Part shown: positions 45,407-56,916 of the stretch, one piece after another
How positions within the stretch are numbered: the stretch's first letter is position 1
Layout of the letters: each line of letters starts with the position of its first letter
Assembly: GCF_025024155.1 (NCBI RefSeq)
Contig: NW_026251755.1
Location: 1-64,000 of the forward strand
Origin: Gamsiella multidivaricata
Taxonomy: Eukaryota > Mortierellomycota > Mortierellomycetes > Mortierellales > Mortierellaceae
Direction: 5' to 3'
Length of the DNA stretch: 64,000 nucleotides
The notes under the pieces: model-generated
What the model was told of the DNA's origin: nothing
Databases searched by the model: none
What the model saw: the letters and a program-made list of their open reading frames with translations, nothing else
Program-made: the position numbers and the translations under genes

Positions 45407-46693
45407 TATGGAAGAGGGAAGCACAGGGGAAAGCGTGGTAAAGCAACTTTGGTGACCCCAACCACGCTTGGTTTTGTTGTGCGCCGCCTTATCAACAGTC
45501 ACCCCGGAGAGGCAAATAAAGTTGGTGGCAATGCGTTTCAGCGTGTCCAACGGAGAATGATCGACATGCTATGACAAATCCAAAGGGGTTTATTTGCGGC
45601 CGAACACTCTACAAAGGCTACTTTATTATTAGCGAATAATTGCTCCAGCTCAATGGCCTTGACGCGATCAGCATCAACAGGTATTCTCAGTCACGCACTT
45701 TGCTTATTATCGTCTTGTGCTCGCTCTCTGACCAGAAAGTGATGTTGTCAGGACATCGTTGCTGACACTGCACATACGCCGCAAAGTAACCTCCCACATG
45801 CCTCTCGAGACAGATATCTTTCTGCAAATCCACGGTTTGGCAAGCGCGGAGGGACCGTACGTGATATCGACTACAGCCATATCGGCCCTGTCGCATCGGA
45901 ACGCCTGGTTCTTGGCCGATATGCTGAGAGTAGTGATTCTCACCGGTGAACGGTTAACCGCGGTGAACATGATTTTTTAAATTTCACCAGTGAATTCCAC
46001 ATATGGTAATAGTACTTCTATATCACTGAGCTTCACCGGATTTCACCAGATTCCACCGCTCACCGGTGAAATTCAGTGAAAATCGGTGAACTTCAATACA
46101 CGAGACCGATTTTTTGTTCACCGGTGAACTGCGAAAACGCACTACAATTCACCGGTGAGAATCACTAGTTTAAATACATTAACGAGAACTAAGTTTCTAG
46201 GATCAAATCAGACAAAAGTCAGAAAGACTAAAGAACTATGTCAAGGGTAGCAGCACATTTCAGGCGTAAACTACGTCATCAAAGTGCCATAGTCGCACGC
46301 CCTACACTGCCACCCAAACGCAGACCTATGTATTGACTGTACTGGAGGAGAGGGCTGGGTCGAGCCTAATTATTTACCTAGTTTTCGCAATGCGAAGAAC
46401 CACTAAGATCTTTACTGGTATTCTGAAAGTCTTGTTCACTACCATGTAACGGGGTAGTATGTGTCCAAATTTGGTCCTCCTTTAAGCACAGGGCGTTCGA
46501 TCGACGCTCAAACTGCTATGCCCTAATGGCTGGTGTCTTGAAGTGCCAGTTGCGGCCTCGCGAAGTGTCCTTGGATAAATCATATCGTTGTCGGTGAAAA
46601 TGTCAATGATATTTATTCCAAATAAATGAGTGTACGAAGATTTGAATACAAGCAACGAGTTCACAACATGTCAGCTCGTCACAAAGATCCTGA
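45407..46693. other. Intergenic holding a MITE
   Basis: Between the ORC3 start and the end of the next minus-strand gene. The MITE is listed separately. The rest shows no gene. Confidence 0.5.
45931..46167. mobile_element. MITE-like element with 20-base perfect inverted ends and internal TTCACCGGTGAA palindromes
   Basis: The left end TAGTGATTCTCACCGGTGAA is matched exactly by the reverse complement at 46148-46167. The element is about 237 bases and has no coding frame. Several copies or near copies of the palindrome TTCACCGGTGAA occur inside (near 46074, 46119) together with degenerate forms. If the outermost TA is taken as target duplication, the inverted repeat is 18 bases and the TA flanks would fit a Tc1/mariner-type or similar transposase acting in trans. 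I cannot identify the autonomous partner in this window. Confidence 0.75.
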
Positions 46694-48442
46694 TCACTTG
46701 CGCTTTGAAACAACAGCCTCTGCAAGTGCCAGCACAGTTCCAACACCCGAGGTAGCCAAGCTGAGGCTAGCAGGCACAAAGCGGAAGACCTCGGCCACGA
46801 CCTCGCAGTCGCTCCACAAATGGTGGGAATGATGGTTGTGTGCGAAACCAGTATAGCTGGCAACAGTTTCAGCTGCTTCCTTAGCCGTTTCAGTTAGCTT
46901 TGAAACAGATGAGACGGGATGATGCAGGGTGTATTGGCTCAAGAGATAAGTCATTGCAAACTTGAAGACAAAGTAAGAGAGTCCAGAGGTCGTGGTGCGG
47001 GACAAAAGTCCGGTCATGGAAGGCTTGTGGTGATGATGTTCATCAACGTCGTGGCGCACCTTGCGGGCGCGATCAACGTTGAAAAGCTGAGAGAGAAGTG
47101 TCGGGATTACAAACAAAGCACCGTAGTATGCGAAGAAGGGCAGCAAAAAGTTGGGCCAGTTCGTGAAGAATCCGAAACACGACGACCAACTCTCTTTATC
47201 CTGTAAATACATACGATGTTAACCAAAAAGAAAGATGGTAATCTTAGATACAAATAGCAGTATGGGCCTCTGTCGGGTCCATCATTCAAAACTAGACTTA
47301 CATGATGCTCATGATGAGAATATGCAGCAGACATAAAGACAGCAAGCTCAAGGATGAATGTGATCCAAACGAATCCTATGCTCGAGGAGCCGAGATCATG
47401 TACCCTCTGCCAGTTACGGGACATGCAGGTCGAGAATCCACATGCGCCAGCGCAGTCCACAAAGCGGTGTTTGACTTCCTCAACAACGCAACGATACCAC
47501 GCATCCACTCCGCGATGATGCCTATGGCGATGATGGCCAGAGCGACGACGGTGACTCTCGTCCTCGTCGTCATTATGGCGACGGGAGCCGCGGTGGGCAC
47601 CCTTACTTTTGTGTTGCTTCGAGCCGACTCCATTCACAGCGTCCTTGACGCCATCAATTGTATGGGTGACAGACGAGGTAAGGTCCTTGGATGCTCGTCG
47701 GAGTGATTCCTTACTAGTCTGGTATTTCTCTTGCAGGATGTGTTCAAGCGAATGGGCCAGATCCGAGGCCTCATGAACCTCATCCTGTACGTGACTCATG
47801 AAGTTGCGGACCTGATGCTCCGATAAGGGATCCTCAGTACTGTCCGAATCCGAACCGGATCTATCAGTAGATTTGATGGTTGTGTTTCAGAAACAATTCT
47901 CCTTTCTTTGCCTCGAATTTTGCAACGACCATCGCTGAACGTACCTGCTAGCCGTGGAGTCGCGAGAGTCGAGAGCTGTTTTCTTTCTGGGTGATGAGCG
48001 CGTAGAGCGGGACTGAGATGTACCATCTGAGGTGTCGTCATCTTCATTAGCGGAGGAAAGGCTGGCTAGGCGATGGCCAGCTCGAGAACTATCCTCACGG
48101 ACGAGATGATGCAGCGAGGGATCACTGGATCCATGTTTCGCGACATGCGACCTGTTATAATGCGAATTAAATTTGCATAATAGATGTCAGAGAAAAATAT
48201 GTGGAACATTATTGTACCCATGACAGAAGGAATGAGATCGTACTTGATTCTGTCAACCAGATCCTCACGCACGCCTTCGGTGGAAAGGCCCAGCTGCTGG
48301 GCTATGTCTAGAATGGGTGTGGCAAGCACAAAGATGGTGAGTACATATTGCGCTGCATGGTCTCTTACTGTCGGGGATAGAACATGACTGAGCGAACACC
48401 TTTTAGTTCGTTCTTGCGGCGTTTGGAGAGTTGAGTAGCCAT
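46694..48442 (-). CDS. Uncharacterised multi-pass membrane protein with His-rich and Ser/Arg-rich loops
   Basis: Proposed exons 48442-48369, 48249-48152, 48080-47945, 47860-47302 and 47200-46694 give 457 residues. The exon 2/3 join is uncertain because its donor is weak. The start is MATQLSKRRKNELKGVRSVM. Membrane-like segments include LIPSVMGTIMFHIFFSDIYY, SIGFVWITFILELAVFMSAA, WPNFLLPFFAYYGALFVIPT and FVFKFAMTYLLSQYTL. Between them lie an acidic/Ser loop (SSANEDDDTSDGTSQSRSTR) and a basic loop rich in His and Arg (RRRSGHHRHRHHRG). Further His clusters sit at membrane edges (SHHEHH, DEHHHHKP, HNHHSHHLW). I do not recognise the family. His clusters beside membrane helices are typical of metal or proton handling, but that is speculation. 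It is divergent from the ABC transporter, start codons about 1.1 kb apart. Confidence 0.65.
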
Positions 48443-49520
48443 GGTTGTCGGCGGTTGAGACTGCTGAGAAATGCTGACCAGGAATTCGGAATGAGAAGAG
48501 AATTCAAGTTTCTTGTAGGGGCGTGTGTATGTTTTTATGCGGCTGAAAAACGGATGGGGGTGCGAGCAAAGAAAGGCGGAGGAGGAAGGACAAAAACCCC
48601 AGACCCACAATGGTCAAGTGAGAAGGAAAAAAATCGAGTAGTGACTGCGGCAACACAACTGCTTCGCCCAGATCGCTACGAGACAGAGGGGATGGGAATT
48701 ATTTATCAAGGACGCTGCTCTTGCTCTTGGCGGATGTTCCTGCGTCAGGGCAGGGCAGGACGTGGAATCTGACTTAAAATACAGCCAACCACATTGACGT
48801 AAACATGGTCTACACTTATCTTTATCGAACATGTCTATCGCCCGCATATTCAGCTCTTTACCACTTCGATCTTGTATCTATGCACTCGGGGGGCAAATCT
48901 CTTCGTGCCATCAAGATTATGCGCAGAAAATGGTGCGAGTATTACCTGGAAGTAGTGCGTAGGAAACGGGCTTGCCTGAACCACAATCTGGGGTGAGTTG
49001 CTTTTTAAAAAGACGGAGTAACCGAACCCAGTTGCATGGTCAAGGACAGCTATGATTTGCAGGGATAACTAGCTCGCTAGATTAGGCCTTCAGCGTCAAT
49101 TGCGGATAAGATTGCGTAATTTGCGCACGGCCTCTCAGGCGAAATCTGGTTTCCTGTCATGGCTGGCTCTCTTTCTTTCCACATCACACTCGCTCAAACG
49201 ATCAAGTCGCCATTTCAGGGCACAGCCGCCGCATATTAAGGAGCATTCTGAGAAATCGAAAGGAGCCAGGCGCTAGTCCATACCCTGGGCTCTCTAGACA
49301 ATTCGCCACTCGAACAGTCACACACAACCCGCGGGTAAACTCTGTCTGCGCGGTCTTTAACCCGCCTTCTCTTTCTTTCTCCCGTCTACTCTTCAACTCG
49401 GCTTAACTGCGAATTCTTTTTAACCCAAGCACTGCAACATCCATCTTATACTTGATATCAATCTGATTTAATCCTCGCCAGACAACTATCGACAATCTTA
49501 ATCAGAACATCATATCTCCA
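48443..49520. other. Divergent upstream region of the His-rich membrane protein and the ABC transporter
   Basis: 1.1 kb without a supported gene; contains CT-rich tracts near 49140-49190 and 49370 that look like promoter or leader sequence. Confidence 0.4.
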
Positions 49521-52500
49521 ATGGCGGGGCCGTGGCACATCTTCACTGTTGAGCATGGATCTGAAGACGTCGCTCGTTATCCAGGACTTCATGGACTGCC
49601 GTCGGTCGTGGATAGGCTTTGCATTCAAAACGAAGGATGGGTATGTATATCCCGCCCATGAGATCTTCTGTTTGAATATTGTCTCGGATATCTCACCAGT
49701 TTGCAATATCATATCAATTAACGACAAATCAGGGGCCCTTGAGTCCTACTCGCTACGATCTCACACCGTGCTTCGAGTATAGGTAACAGACGAATCAATG
49801 TCAATCGCTTTGTACGATGGTAGAGCCATTACTTGTCATTAGTTAACCCATCGATTGTTTTATGATAGTGTCTTATTCGGGATTGTGTCGTGGATGGCTA
49901 TCCTAGGGTTTACTGCTAGGATCTACTACTTGACGCACCATGCAGAAGCGCACAATCTCGGACGTGCTGCTTGGATTTATTGGTCAACGCAGGCTTGCAT
50001 GTCACTCGGAGCCGTTGTGGCGTGGGCATTATCCTGGAGCTTGTTCTCATTGCCAGATGAATCACCTATCTATGCTTGGAGTTGCCTCAGTTTGGGCACA
50101 GCTTGGGTAAGAGTACTAGCGGTACAGAACGTGACATACTTTATTGTTAGCCTATGTTATCTGACTGTACCATACTTGTTCTCGTTGTGCCTCTAGGCCC
50201 TTGCCGTTGTCCTGAATCGATATGAACATGAGTACGAAATCCGATCGTCCAGTGCCATCTTCGCCTTCTATGCGTCCTCGATCACATCGTCCCTCATTAT
50301 CATCAAAACGACAATGGAACTGAACTCCACGCAACACCCAACGTTCGCCTTACTTGCGGCACAGATTGTGATCTTATCCACGGGATTCATCATCGAAGGC
50401 TGGCCCAGAGGAAATACACGAGTGCAAAAACTGAGCGGCGTCGGACTGTATGGCAAGGCCAACCTTCTTTCTCGCCTCACATTCTTCTTCTACCTGCCCA
50501 TCATCAAAATCGGACTTCGCCGAACACTCACGCCAGACGACATTCTTGGCCAATTGCCAAAGTCTATGGCGACCCCTGCCGTTTACAAGAAGCTAAATGG
50601 TGCTTGGACTGCACGGCTGAAAAAGCGGGAGCGCTCATGGAAATCTCGACCCTCCTTGTTCGGCACCATCTTTCTAGCAAATTGGAGACAGTTGGTCCCA
50701 GTCCTTCTCAGTCGTATTGCCATCGTCCTCTTTTCATATACGCTACCGGTCCTATTGAAGGGTTTGCTCAACTATTTAGAAGATTACGAGTCGAAACCGC
50801 TTTCCTATGGCATCATGCTCGCCGTCGGCATGTTCCTGTCGTCTTTATTCGCCTCACTTCTGTACACCTACAACCGATACCAAATGATCCTGATCGGCGT
50901 CAGTACCCGTACGGCCATAATTGCGATGATCTACAGGAAGGCGCTTCGACTCTCACCCAAGGCAAGGGGCCAATCTACCACCGGCCAGATCACCAATCTC
51001 ATGTCGGTGGATGCGGATCAATGGTGGGACGCAGTGGTGGGCCTTTCCGTCTGGTTGTCGATCCCTATCGAGCTGACGATCGCCATGAAACTTTTGTACG
51101 GCCTCCTGGGATGGACCATGCTTGCCGGTGTACTGGCAATGTTGGCAATATTGCCCTTTCAAGCATGGCAGGGACGAGTATTTGAACGCATACAAAAGGA
51201 AAAACTGAAGGCGATGGACGAGCGCGTTAGGCTGACAACGGATACTTTGGCATCCATGAAGATCATAAAGCTTTATGGCTGGGGTACCGCGTTTTTCAAC
51301 CGGATCTTGGCTGTTCGAGAGCAGGAACTGCAGGCACTGAGAAGGATCGGGATCGTCCAATCGTTCATGTCGATCATTTTTATCTCTTCGTCGCTCATCA
51401 TCAGCCTGATCACTTTCGGCATTTTCTCTCTCTGGGGCGGGCCGGACTTTACGCCTGGAAAGCTGACGCCTCAAACAGTCTTCGTGTCAATGACGTTGTT
51501 TGGGATGCTTAGGGGTCCTATTGCCAGCCTTGCAGACGCGACCACAGTGACCATCAGTGTGCTGGTGGCAACAAAGCGAATCGAAACGTTTTTGTTGAAC
51601 GAAGAGGTCAGCGAGACCGATATTCTGCGATTCGACAGTCTGCCACGGGATCCGAACGACCCTGTTATTTCGATCAAGGAGGCGACATTTTCATGGGATG
51701 AACCTAGTGATGATACACTCGATAAACCATTAGTGGATGAGACGACCGCGCTGCTTCCGGACCGAATTCATGAGCAATCTCATCAAGCAGCACCGCCGAC
51801 TTTGCAGGATATCAATCTGGAGGTCGGTCGAGGGACCCTAACTGCTATTGTTGGACGTGTTGGGCAGGGTAAGTCGTCTCTCTTGAGCGCCCTGATCAGC
51901 GACATGTACAAACTGCATGGCAAAGTACAGATCTCGGGACGAATCGCCTATGTACCGCAGCAGGCATGGATCCTCAACAAGTCTCTCAAGGATAATATCG
52001 TATTCGACAACGAGTACGACGAAGCTAGATACCAGCGCGTCCTATTTGCATGTGGACTGGAGCCTGACATCGCAATCCTGCCTGCTGGAGATGCGACCGA
52101 GATTGGAGAGCGCGGCATCAATCTCTCTGGAGGCCAGAAGCAGAGGGTTTCTCTTGCCCGAGCAGCGTATGACGATGCCGATATTTATTTGCTGGATGAC
52201 CCTTTAAGTGCAGTCGATGCCCATGTAGACAGGCACCTCTGGGAGAATCTCATTGGACCATCTGGCCTGCTTCGTAGCAAGACTCGCGTTTTGGTTACAC
52301 ACGGAATCCATCATCTTCGGCATGTTGACCAGATCGTTGTGCTAAAGGACGGAGCAATCGAGGAGAAGGGAGGCTACAGGGAACTGATGGCCTCTAAACA
52401 GGCATTCTATCGACTGATTAAGGAGTACTCAATCTTGGAGCGAAGACGATCCCATGAAGTCGAGAGACGCGGCAGCAATGATATCAAGAACAACAGCGTC

Positions 52501-54735
52501 ATTGCCTCGGCCTCTAGCGAGTGCGAGGAAAGGCCGGACATTATAGGAGAGAGTGGTGAGAGTGGTCTGGAAGAAGATACGGGAGAGGAAATCGAATCTG
52601 ATAATAACACGGAAGAAACGGTGGGCCAACAGGCGCTCAACGACCCGAAAAAGGACGTTCGTTGGCAACTCATTGCTGCTGAGGCGATGAAGGAAGGTGA
52701 AGTTGGATTCGATGTTGTTATATCGTACACCAAGGCAGCGTAAGTAGCCTCTCGAGTCCACAGAAAGAAGCATTGTGTATCATGATCCCAGTCGCTAATG
52801 GACACCTTTTTGTCTATATTTTATTTCAATCTTGTAGATCGACCAAGTTATGTATCATTATCTTCGTCATGTTCATTCTCGCCCAAGGGTGCCTAGTTTC
52901 GACAAGTTTGTGGCTGAAATACTGGATTCTGAAAACAAAGGACACCGACGACGACCGCCCACCATCACCAGTGCTATTCCTGGCCGTATACTCTATCCTC
53001 ACTTTCATCTACGTCCTGCTCTACGTGATCATCATGTTCCTGGGACTCGCCGTGGCTAGAATCCGGGCTGCGGAGCGAATTCATGCCAAGCTGCTGAACA
53101 TGATATTCCGCCTGCCGATCGCCTTTTTCGACACTACGCCCCTTGGACGCATCATCAATCGGTTTTCTTCCGATATTTCTATGGTTGACGTCAAGATCCC
53201 CAATAAGATGATGGATGTCTTGCTCTTTGGCATCTCGGTCTTGAGCACGGTCCTTCTCATCGTGTTTACGACGCCATCGTTTATCGTCGCGCTACCATTT
53301 TTAATCCTAGCATATTGGGGAATGCTAGTGTGCTTTCTGAGTGTTTCAAGAACCCTGGCACGCATTTATTCGGTCTCAAAGTCGCCCATTTATCAGCAGT
53401 TCAACGAGACCCTTGGAGGAGTGTCGATAATTCGTGCTATGAGGTACGATGACCGATTTATTCAGAGAAATGCGTTCATGACGGACAGAGCTACCAACAA
53501 CTTCCTGTCCAATATGTCGAGTCGGCGCTGGCTGGATGTGCAACTGAGGATGTGCAGTCTTGCCATTCTCTTATGCGCATCCCTACTGGCAGTCCTGGGA
53601 CGCAAGACTCTGGACGCCAGCATGGTGGGTCTGATGCTGAGCTTTGCGCTTACGCTCACGGAGGAAATGACCACGCTTGTTAGAATCTTTTGTGATCTAC
53701 AGGTAAGCACTCGGTTTCTATATTATTTTCGTTCCTGGAAATATGACAGCTTGTCTGATATATCAAGTTCGTATACGCATATAGAATGTCTTTGTTGCGA
53801 TGGAACGCGTCCTGGAGTACACAGAACTTAATCCTGAGGCACCTGAGAAGACAGATGTTATTCTCCCGCCCAACTGGCCTTCTCAGGGCCGCATCAGCTT
53901 CATCAACTACTCTACACGGTACCGTGAGGGACTGAACCTGGTGATTAAGAACGTCAGCTTGGATATCGCACCAGCCGAGAAAGTAGGAATTGTTGGCAGG
54001 ACAGGGGCGGGCAAATCGTCCCTGACTCTGGCTCTCTTCCGGATCATAGAGGCTGCTAATAGCTACTGGGCCAAGCAGAGCGACAACAGCCGCGTTTCTG
54101 AGGTGGATGTGGCTCCCGGATCCAGTCCTGGGAGTTACTGCAGTGGAATCAACGAGGAGGAGGAGGAAAGGGAGGACGGTGGCAAGATTGAGATCGACGG
54201 AGTTGATATTGCTACTATTGGGCTTCAAGATCTGCGACAACACTTGGCTATCATCCCGCAGGATCCAACATTGTTTACCGGTTCTGTCCGTGAGAATTTG
54301 GATCCCTTCCAGGAACTTGAGGACGCGGACCTTTGGGAAGCACTGGAGCGATCTCATCTTAAAGATCATATCAGCGCACTTCCGGGTGGTCTATCGTATG
54401 AGGTTTCACAAAACGGTGAAAACTTTTCTGTGGGTCAGCGATCGTTAATTTGTCTTGCACGAGCGTTGCTTCGTAAGTCCAAGATCCTGGTTATGGACGA
54501 GGCGACAGCGGCGGTGGATGTGGAAACGGACAAGCTGATCCAAAAGACGATTCGGAAGGAGTTCAAGGACAGGACAGTTTTGACCATTGCCCACAGGATC
54601 AAGACGGTGATGGACTCGGACAAGATATTGGTGCTGGAGTATGGCAGAGTGAGGGAGTTTGATGCCCCAAAGAACCTGCTCAAGGACGAGAGCTCATTGT
54701 TTTACAAGCTAGCGGAGCAAGCCGGCGAGGTTTAG
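49521..54735 (+). CDS. ABC transporter, ABCC/MRP subfamily (full transporter with extra N-terminal membrane domain)
   Basis: Six exons (49521-49640, 49733-49782, 49869-50106, 50197-52739, 52838-53702, 53785-54735) give 1,588 residues in frame. The N-terminus leads to [20 protein letters not shown], a standard ABCC opening, and the TMD0 helices. The first half has TMD1 and NBD1 with Walker [10 protein letters not shown] (Lys695), signature [16 protein letters not shown] (from 779) and Walker [13 protein letters not shown]; the Asp in place of the catalytic Glu is normal for ABCC NBD1. TMD2 starts near [19 protein letters not shown]2 has [15 protein letters not shown] (Lys1349), [16 protein letters not shown] and [12 protein letters not shown] with the catalytic Glu, so one active and one degenerate site. 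NBD2 carries an acidic insert ([15 protein letters not shown], about 1388-1398) after Walker A. Relatives export glutathione and other conjugates at the vacuole or plasma membrane; the substrate is unknown. Confidence 0.93.
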
Positions 54736-55008
54736 AGCGTATTATACTAGACAATACTAGACAATGCTAGACAATGTCAGCATATAAGCCAATTTGAACT
54801 TGTTGGAGCAGTAAGAAATCTGGCATTTGGGGGCTTGATCTCCAAGGTGAGATCGAAGCGACATCCTCCACTACCGCCTTCTTGTCTTCGATGTGAATGG
54901 TTGCGTACATTGAACATTGAGATGGAGGATCGCCGTAGTGCATAGGATATAGTAGCCGTCGTGGAGAATAATAGGCGATGAATGGAGGCGGGATTTATTC
55001 TTATTTGT
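54736..55008. other. Short convergent gap with a small tandem repeat
   Basis: TACTAGACAA-type ten-base units repeat about three times just after the ABC transporter stop codon (54745-54777). Otherwise nothing seen. Confidence 0.6.
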
Positions 55009-56436
55009 TCATTTGGGCGTTGGCGATCTTGAACGCTCTGCAGCCACTGATGGATTTGAAGCCTGTGCCATGAGCTCAGGGACAGGCGTGAGCAGAATGG
55101 TGTCCCTACCGCGGTAGGAAGGCAGACCCAGCCCTTGATGGTACAATGGCGGCGGCTCCAGCTCTGGCACAGCCGCGACACCGCCTGCTGTTGTTCCTCT
55201 CCATATGCCTGCACCATGTTGTCCTCCTTGACCCCACCTCCAGCGTCTTGCAAAGATCAGATTTGTCTGATGATTCGCAACCAAAGAACTTTCATGGCTT
55301 TCGGACTCGGCCACTGATATGACACGTATATCTCGGGCTTCCCCTATAGTTAATGCTCCAGCATCTGCGCGCTGACCCCTCGTCTGCCTCCTTGCCGATC
55401 CAAAGCAGCAGCAGGCATCATAGCACTGGCCCAGTGTCGTCAGGAAAAAAGTTTTTCCATTCATCATTGTGGTATTATTGTCGAGTTCACCATTCATGAG
55501 TCGCAACTGCTTCAACCTCCTCTTCCTGAGATTCCAGCATCCAGTTCCGATGCCGATTCCGAGAACCAGGCTGCAAATACCGACCAGCAATCCTATGAGT
55601 AAGTGGTCCTTTACAGAAGGCGAGTCCTGGTCTCCGCTATCATCTCCTGTAGGATCTGCAGTCGAGTTTGGGCTCATGCAAAGGCCGTACAGTTCTATTG
55701 ACGACGACGGCCTGCGACAGAGAAACGGCGGTTCACAATCCATTCCAGGCCCGCATGTCCGAAGGAAGCATGATCCTTGAGCTTGATACTCCCATGGATT
55801 GCAGGTTACTATTTGCCCTGTTGGAAACTGACCCACGCATGACTGAGTGTACCTCTTCTCGCCGGTCAAGAGGGACCCATAGAGAGAGAAATAGCTGCCC
55901 TTTAAGCAATTGGCGCTGCTGTTCCTATTGACCTTTCCCGAGCCAGGCGCGGGAAGCGGCAGAAAGGTATTGGCGAAGCAGAGTTGGTCCCGACAGGTGA
56001 TGGAATTATCAGCATGGAGCGGCACAGGACCGGTAGCGTCAACACATGGGTTGGTGCCTGTGGTTATGTTGGTAGTGGGGCTGGTGGTGGTGTTGCAGAG
56101 AAGGGCCAAGGGCACGCATTGGGTGTTCTTATAGCATATCTGGCCGAGGGTGTTGTTGGGTGGGCAGTTCTTGCAGCGACGAGGGAGTGGTGATGTAGAG
56201 GCCGTTGATTGAGCAGGAGATCTAGAGGAGGGAGTTGTGGAGACGGTAACGGTAGTGGTGGCTGGTGTGCCTGCTGCCATGACAAACGCAGCATCGTTAT
56301 CAAAGGGGATTGTGAAGAGGTGCTCTTGTGTTATTGTGTTGGCAAGTGTGCCATGGTGGTGTTGAATGGATGCGATATAGAATAGGAGTACAAGAAGGAT
56401 GTAAGGAACAGTGAGAGGACGTCCTGGAGGGCCCAT
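55009..56436 (-). CDS. Cys-rich single-pass membrane protein, uncharacterised
   Basis: A single-exon frame of 475 residues. ATG at 56436 opens MGPPGRPLTVPYILLVLLFY, a signal peptide or anchor. The Ser/Thr-rich stretch after it (TTTVTVSTTPSSRSPAQS) is likely O-glycosylated. A Cys-rich ectodomain with about 20 Cys follows: RCKNCPPNNTLGQICYKNTQ, SITCRDQLCFANTF, CLKGSYFSLYGSLL and SCFLRTCGPGMDCEPPFLCR. One membrane helix (LLIGLLVGICSLVLGIGIGT, about residues 280-300) is followed by RKRR and a tail of about 170 residues with a Cys cluster (CYDACCCFG) that could be palmitoylated and a Pro-rich end. I do not recognise the family; fungal proteins of this shape are surface sensors or wall proteins. 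It is head-to-head with MLH3, start codons 480 bases apart. Confidence 0.75.
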   Translation of the reverse strand: MGPPGRPLTVPYILLVLLFYIASIQHHHGTLANTITQEHLFTIPFDNDAAFVMAAGTPATTTVTVSTTPSSRSPAQSTASTSPLPRRCKNCPPNNTLGQICYKNTQCVPLALLCNTTTSPTTNITTGTNPCVDATGPVPLHADNSITCRDQLCFANTFLPLPAPGSGKVNRNSSANCLKGSYFSLYGSLLTGEKRYTQSCVGQFPTGQIVTCNPWEYQAQGSCFLRTCGPGMDCEPPFLCRRPSSSIELYGLCMSPNSTADPTGDDSGDQDSPSVKDHLLIGLLVGICSLVLGIGIGTGCWNLRKRRLKQLRLMNGELDNNTTMMNGKTFFLTTLGQCYDACCCFGSARRQTRGQRADAGALTIGEARDIRVISVAESESHESSLVANHQTNLIFARRWRWGQGGQHGAGIWRGTTAGGVAAVPELEPPPLYHQGLGLPSYRGRDTILLTPVPELMAQASNPSVAAERSRSPTPK

Positions 56437-56916
56437 TGGAGACCAGCGTGAAGCAATAGTGTGTGAGCGAGCAAAGCGGAGGAATGATGGTGCGAAGGGC
56501 TGATGAGGTTGATGGAATGACCAGGGCGCACAAAAGACCTCTTTATTTTCATTGGGCCATTGGAGCGTAGTTTAAGTAAGACAAGGTTGGAGCAATTTGC
56601 GAAAGAGAACAGCCCTGAAGGTCAGGGCAGATGTACATGATGTAGCCATTGCGGATATGGAGATGAAAAGAATATAACCTATGCTTTCCCCCTGTGGAAG
56701 AATATCGGCGAAGTCAGAGGAGAGGAGACACATTGTCTTAGTGAAGTGTTCTCTCACCCTCGCTCCTTAGCATCGTCAATTGAACTCTTTTTTTGGCGAA
56801 AGGATTTGTCCACGAGGCCGTCTTTGCCTTTTTCGGGCACTCGATGCAACACCTGCGATGCAGTCCATTCCCATGACGATTTTTTTTATCTTGCTCTCAT
56901 TTTTTTGCCACCAAAA
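56437..56916. other. Bidirectional promoter region between the Cys-rich membrane protein and MLH3
   Basis: 480 bases between two divergent start codons; a T-rich tract (56879-56907) lies just before the MLH3 ATG. No gene seen. Confidence 0.5.
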
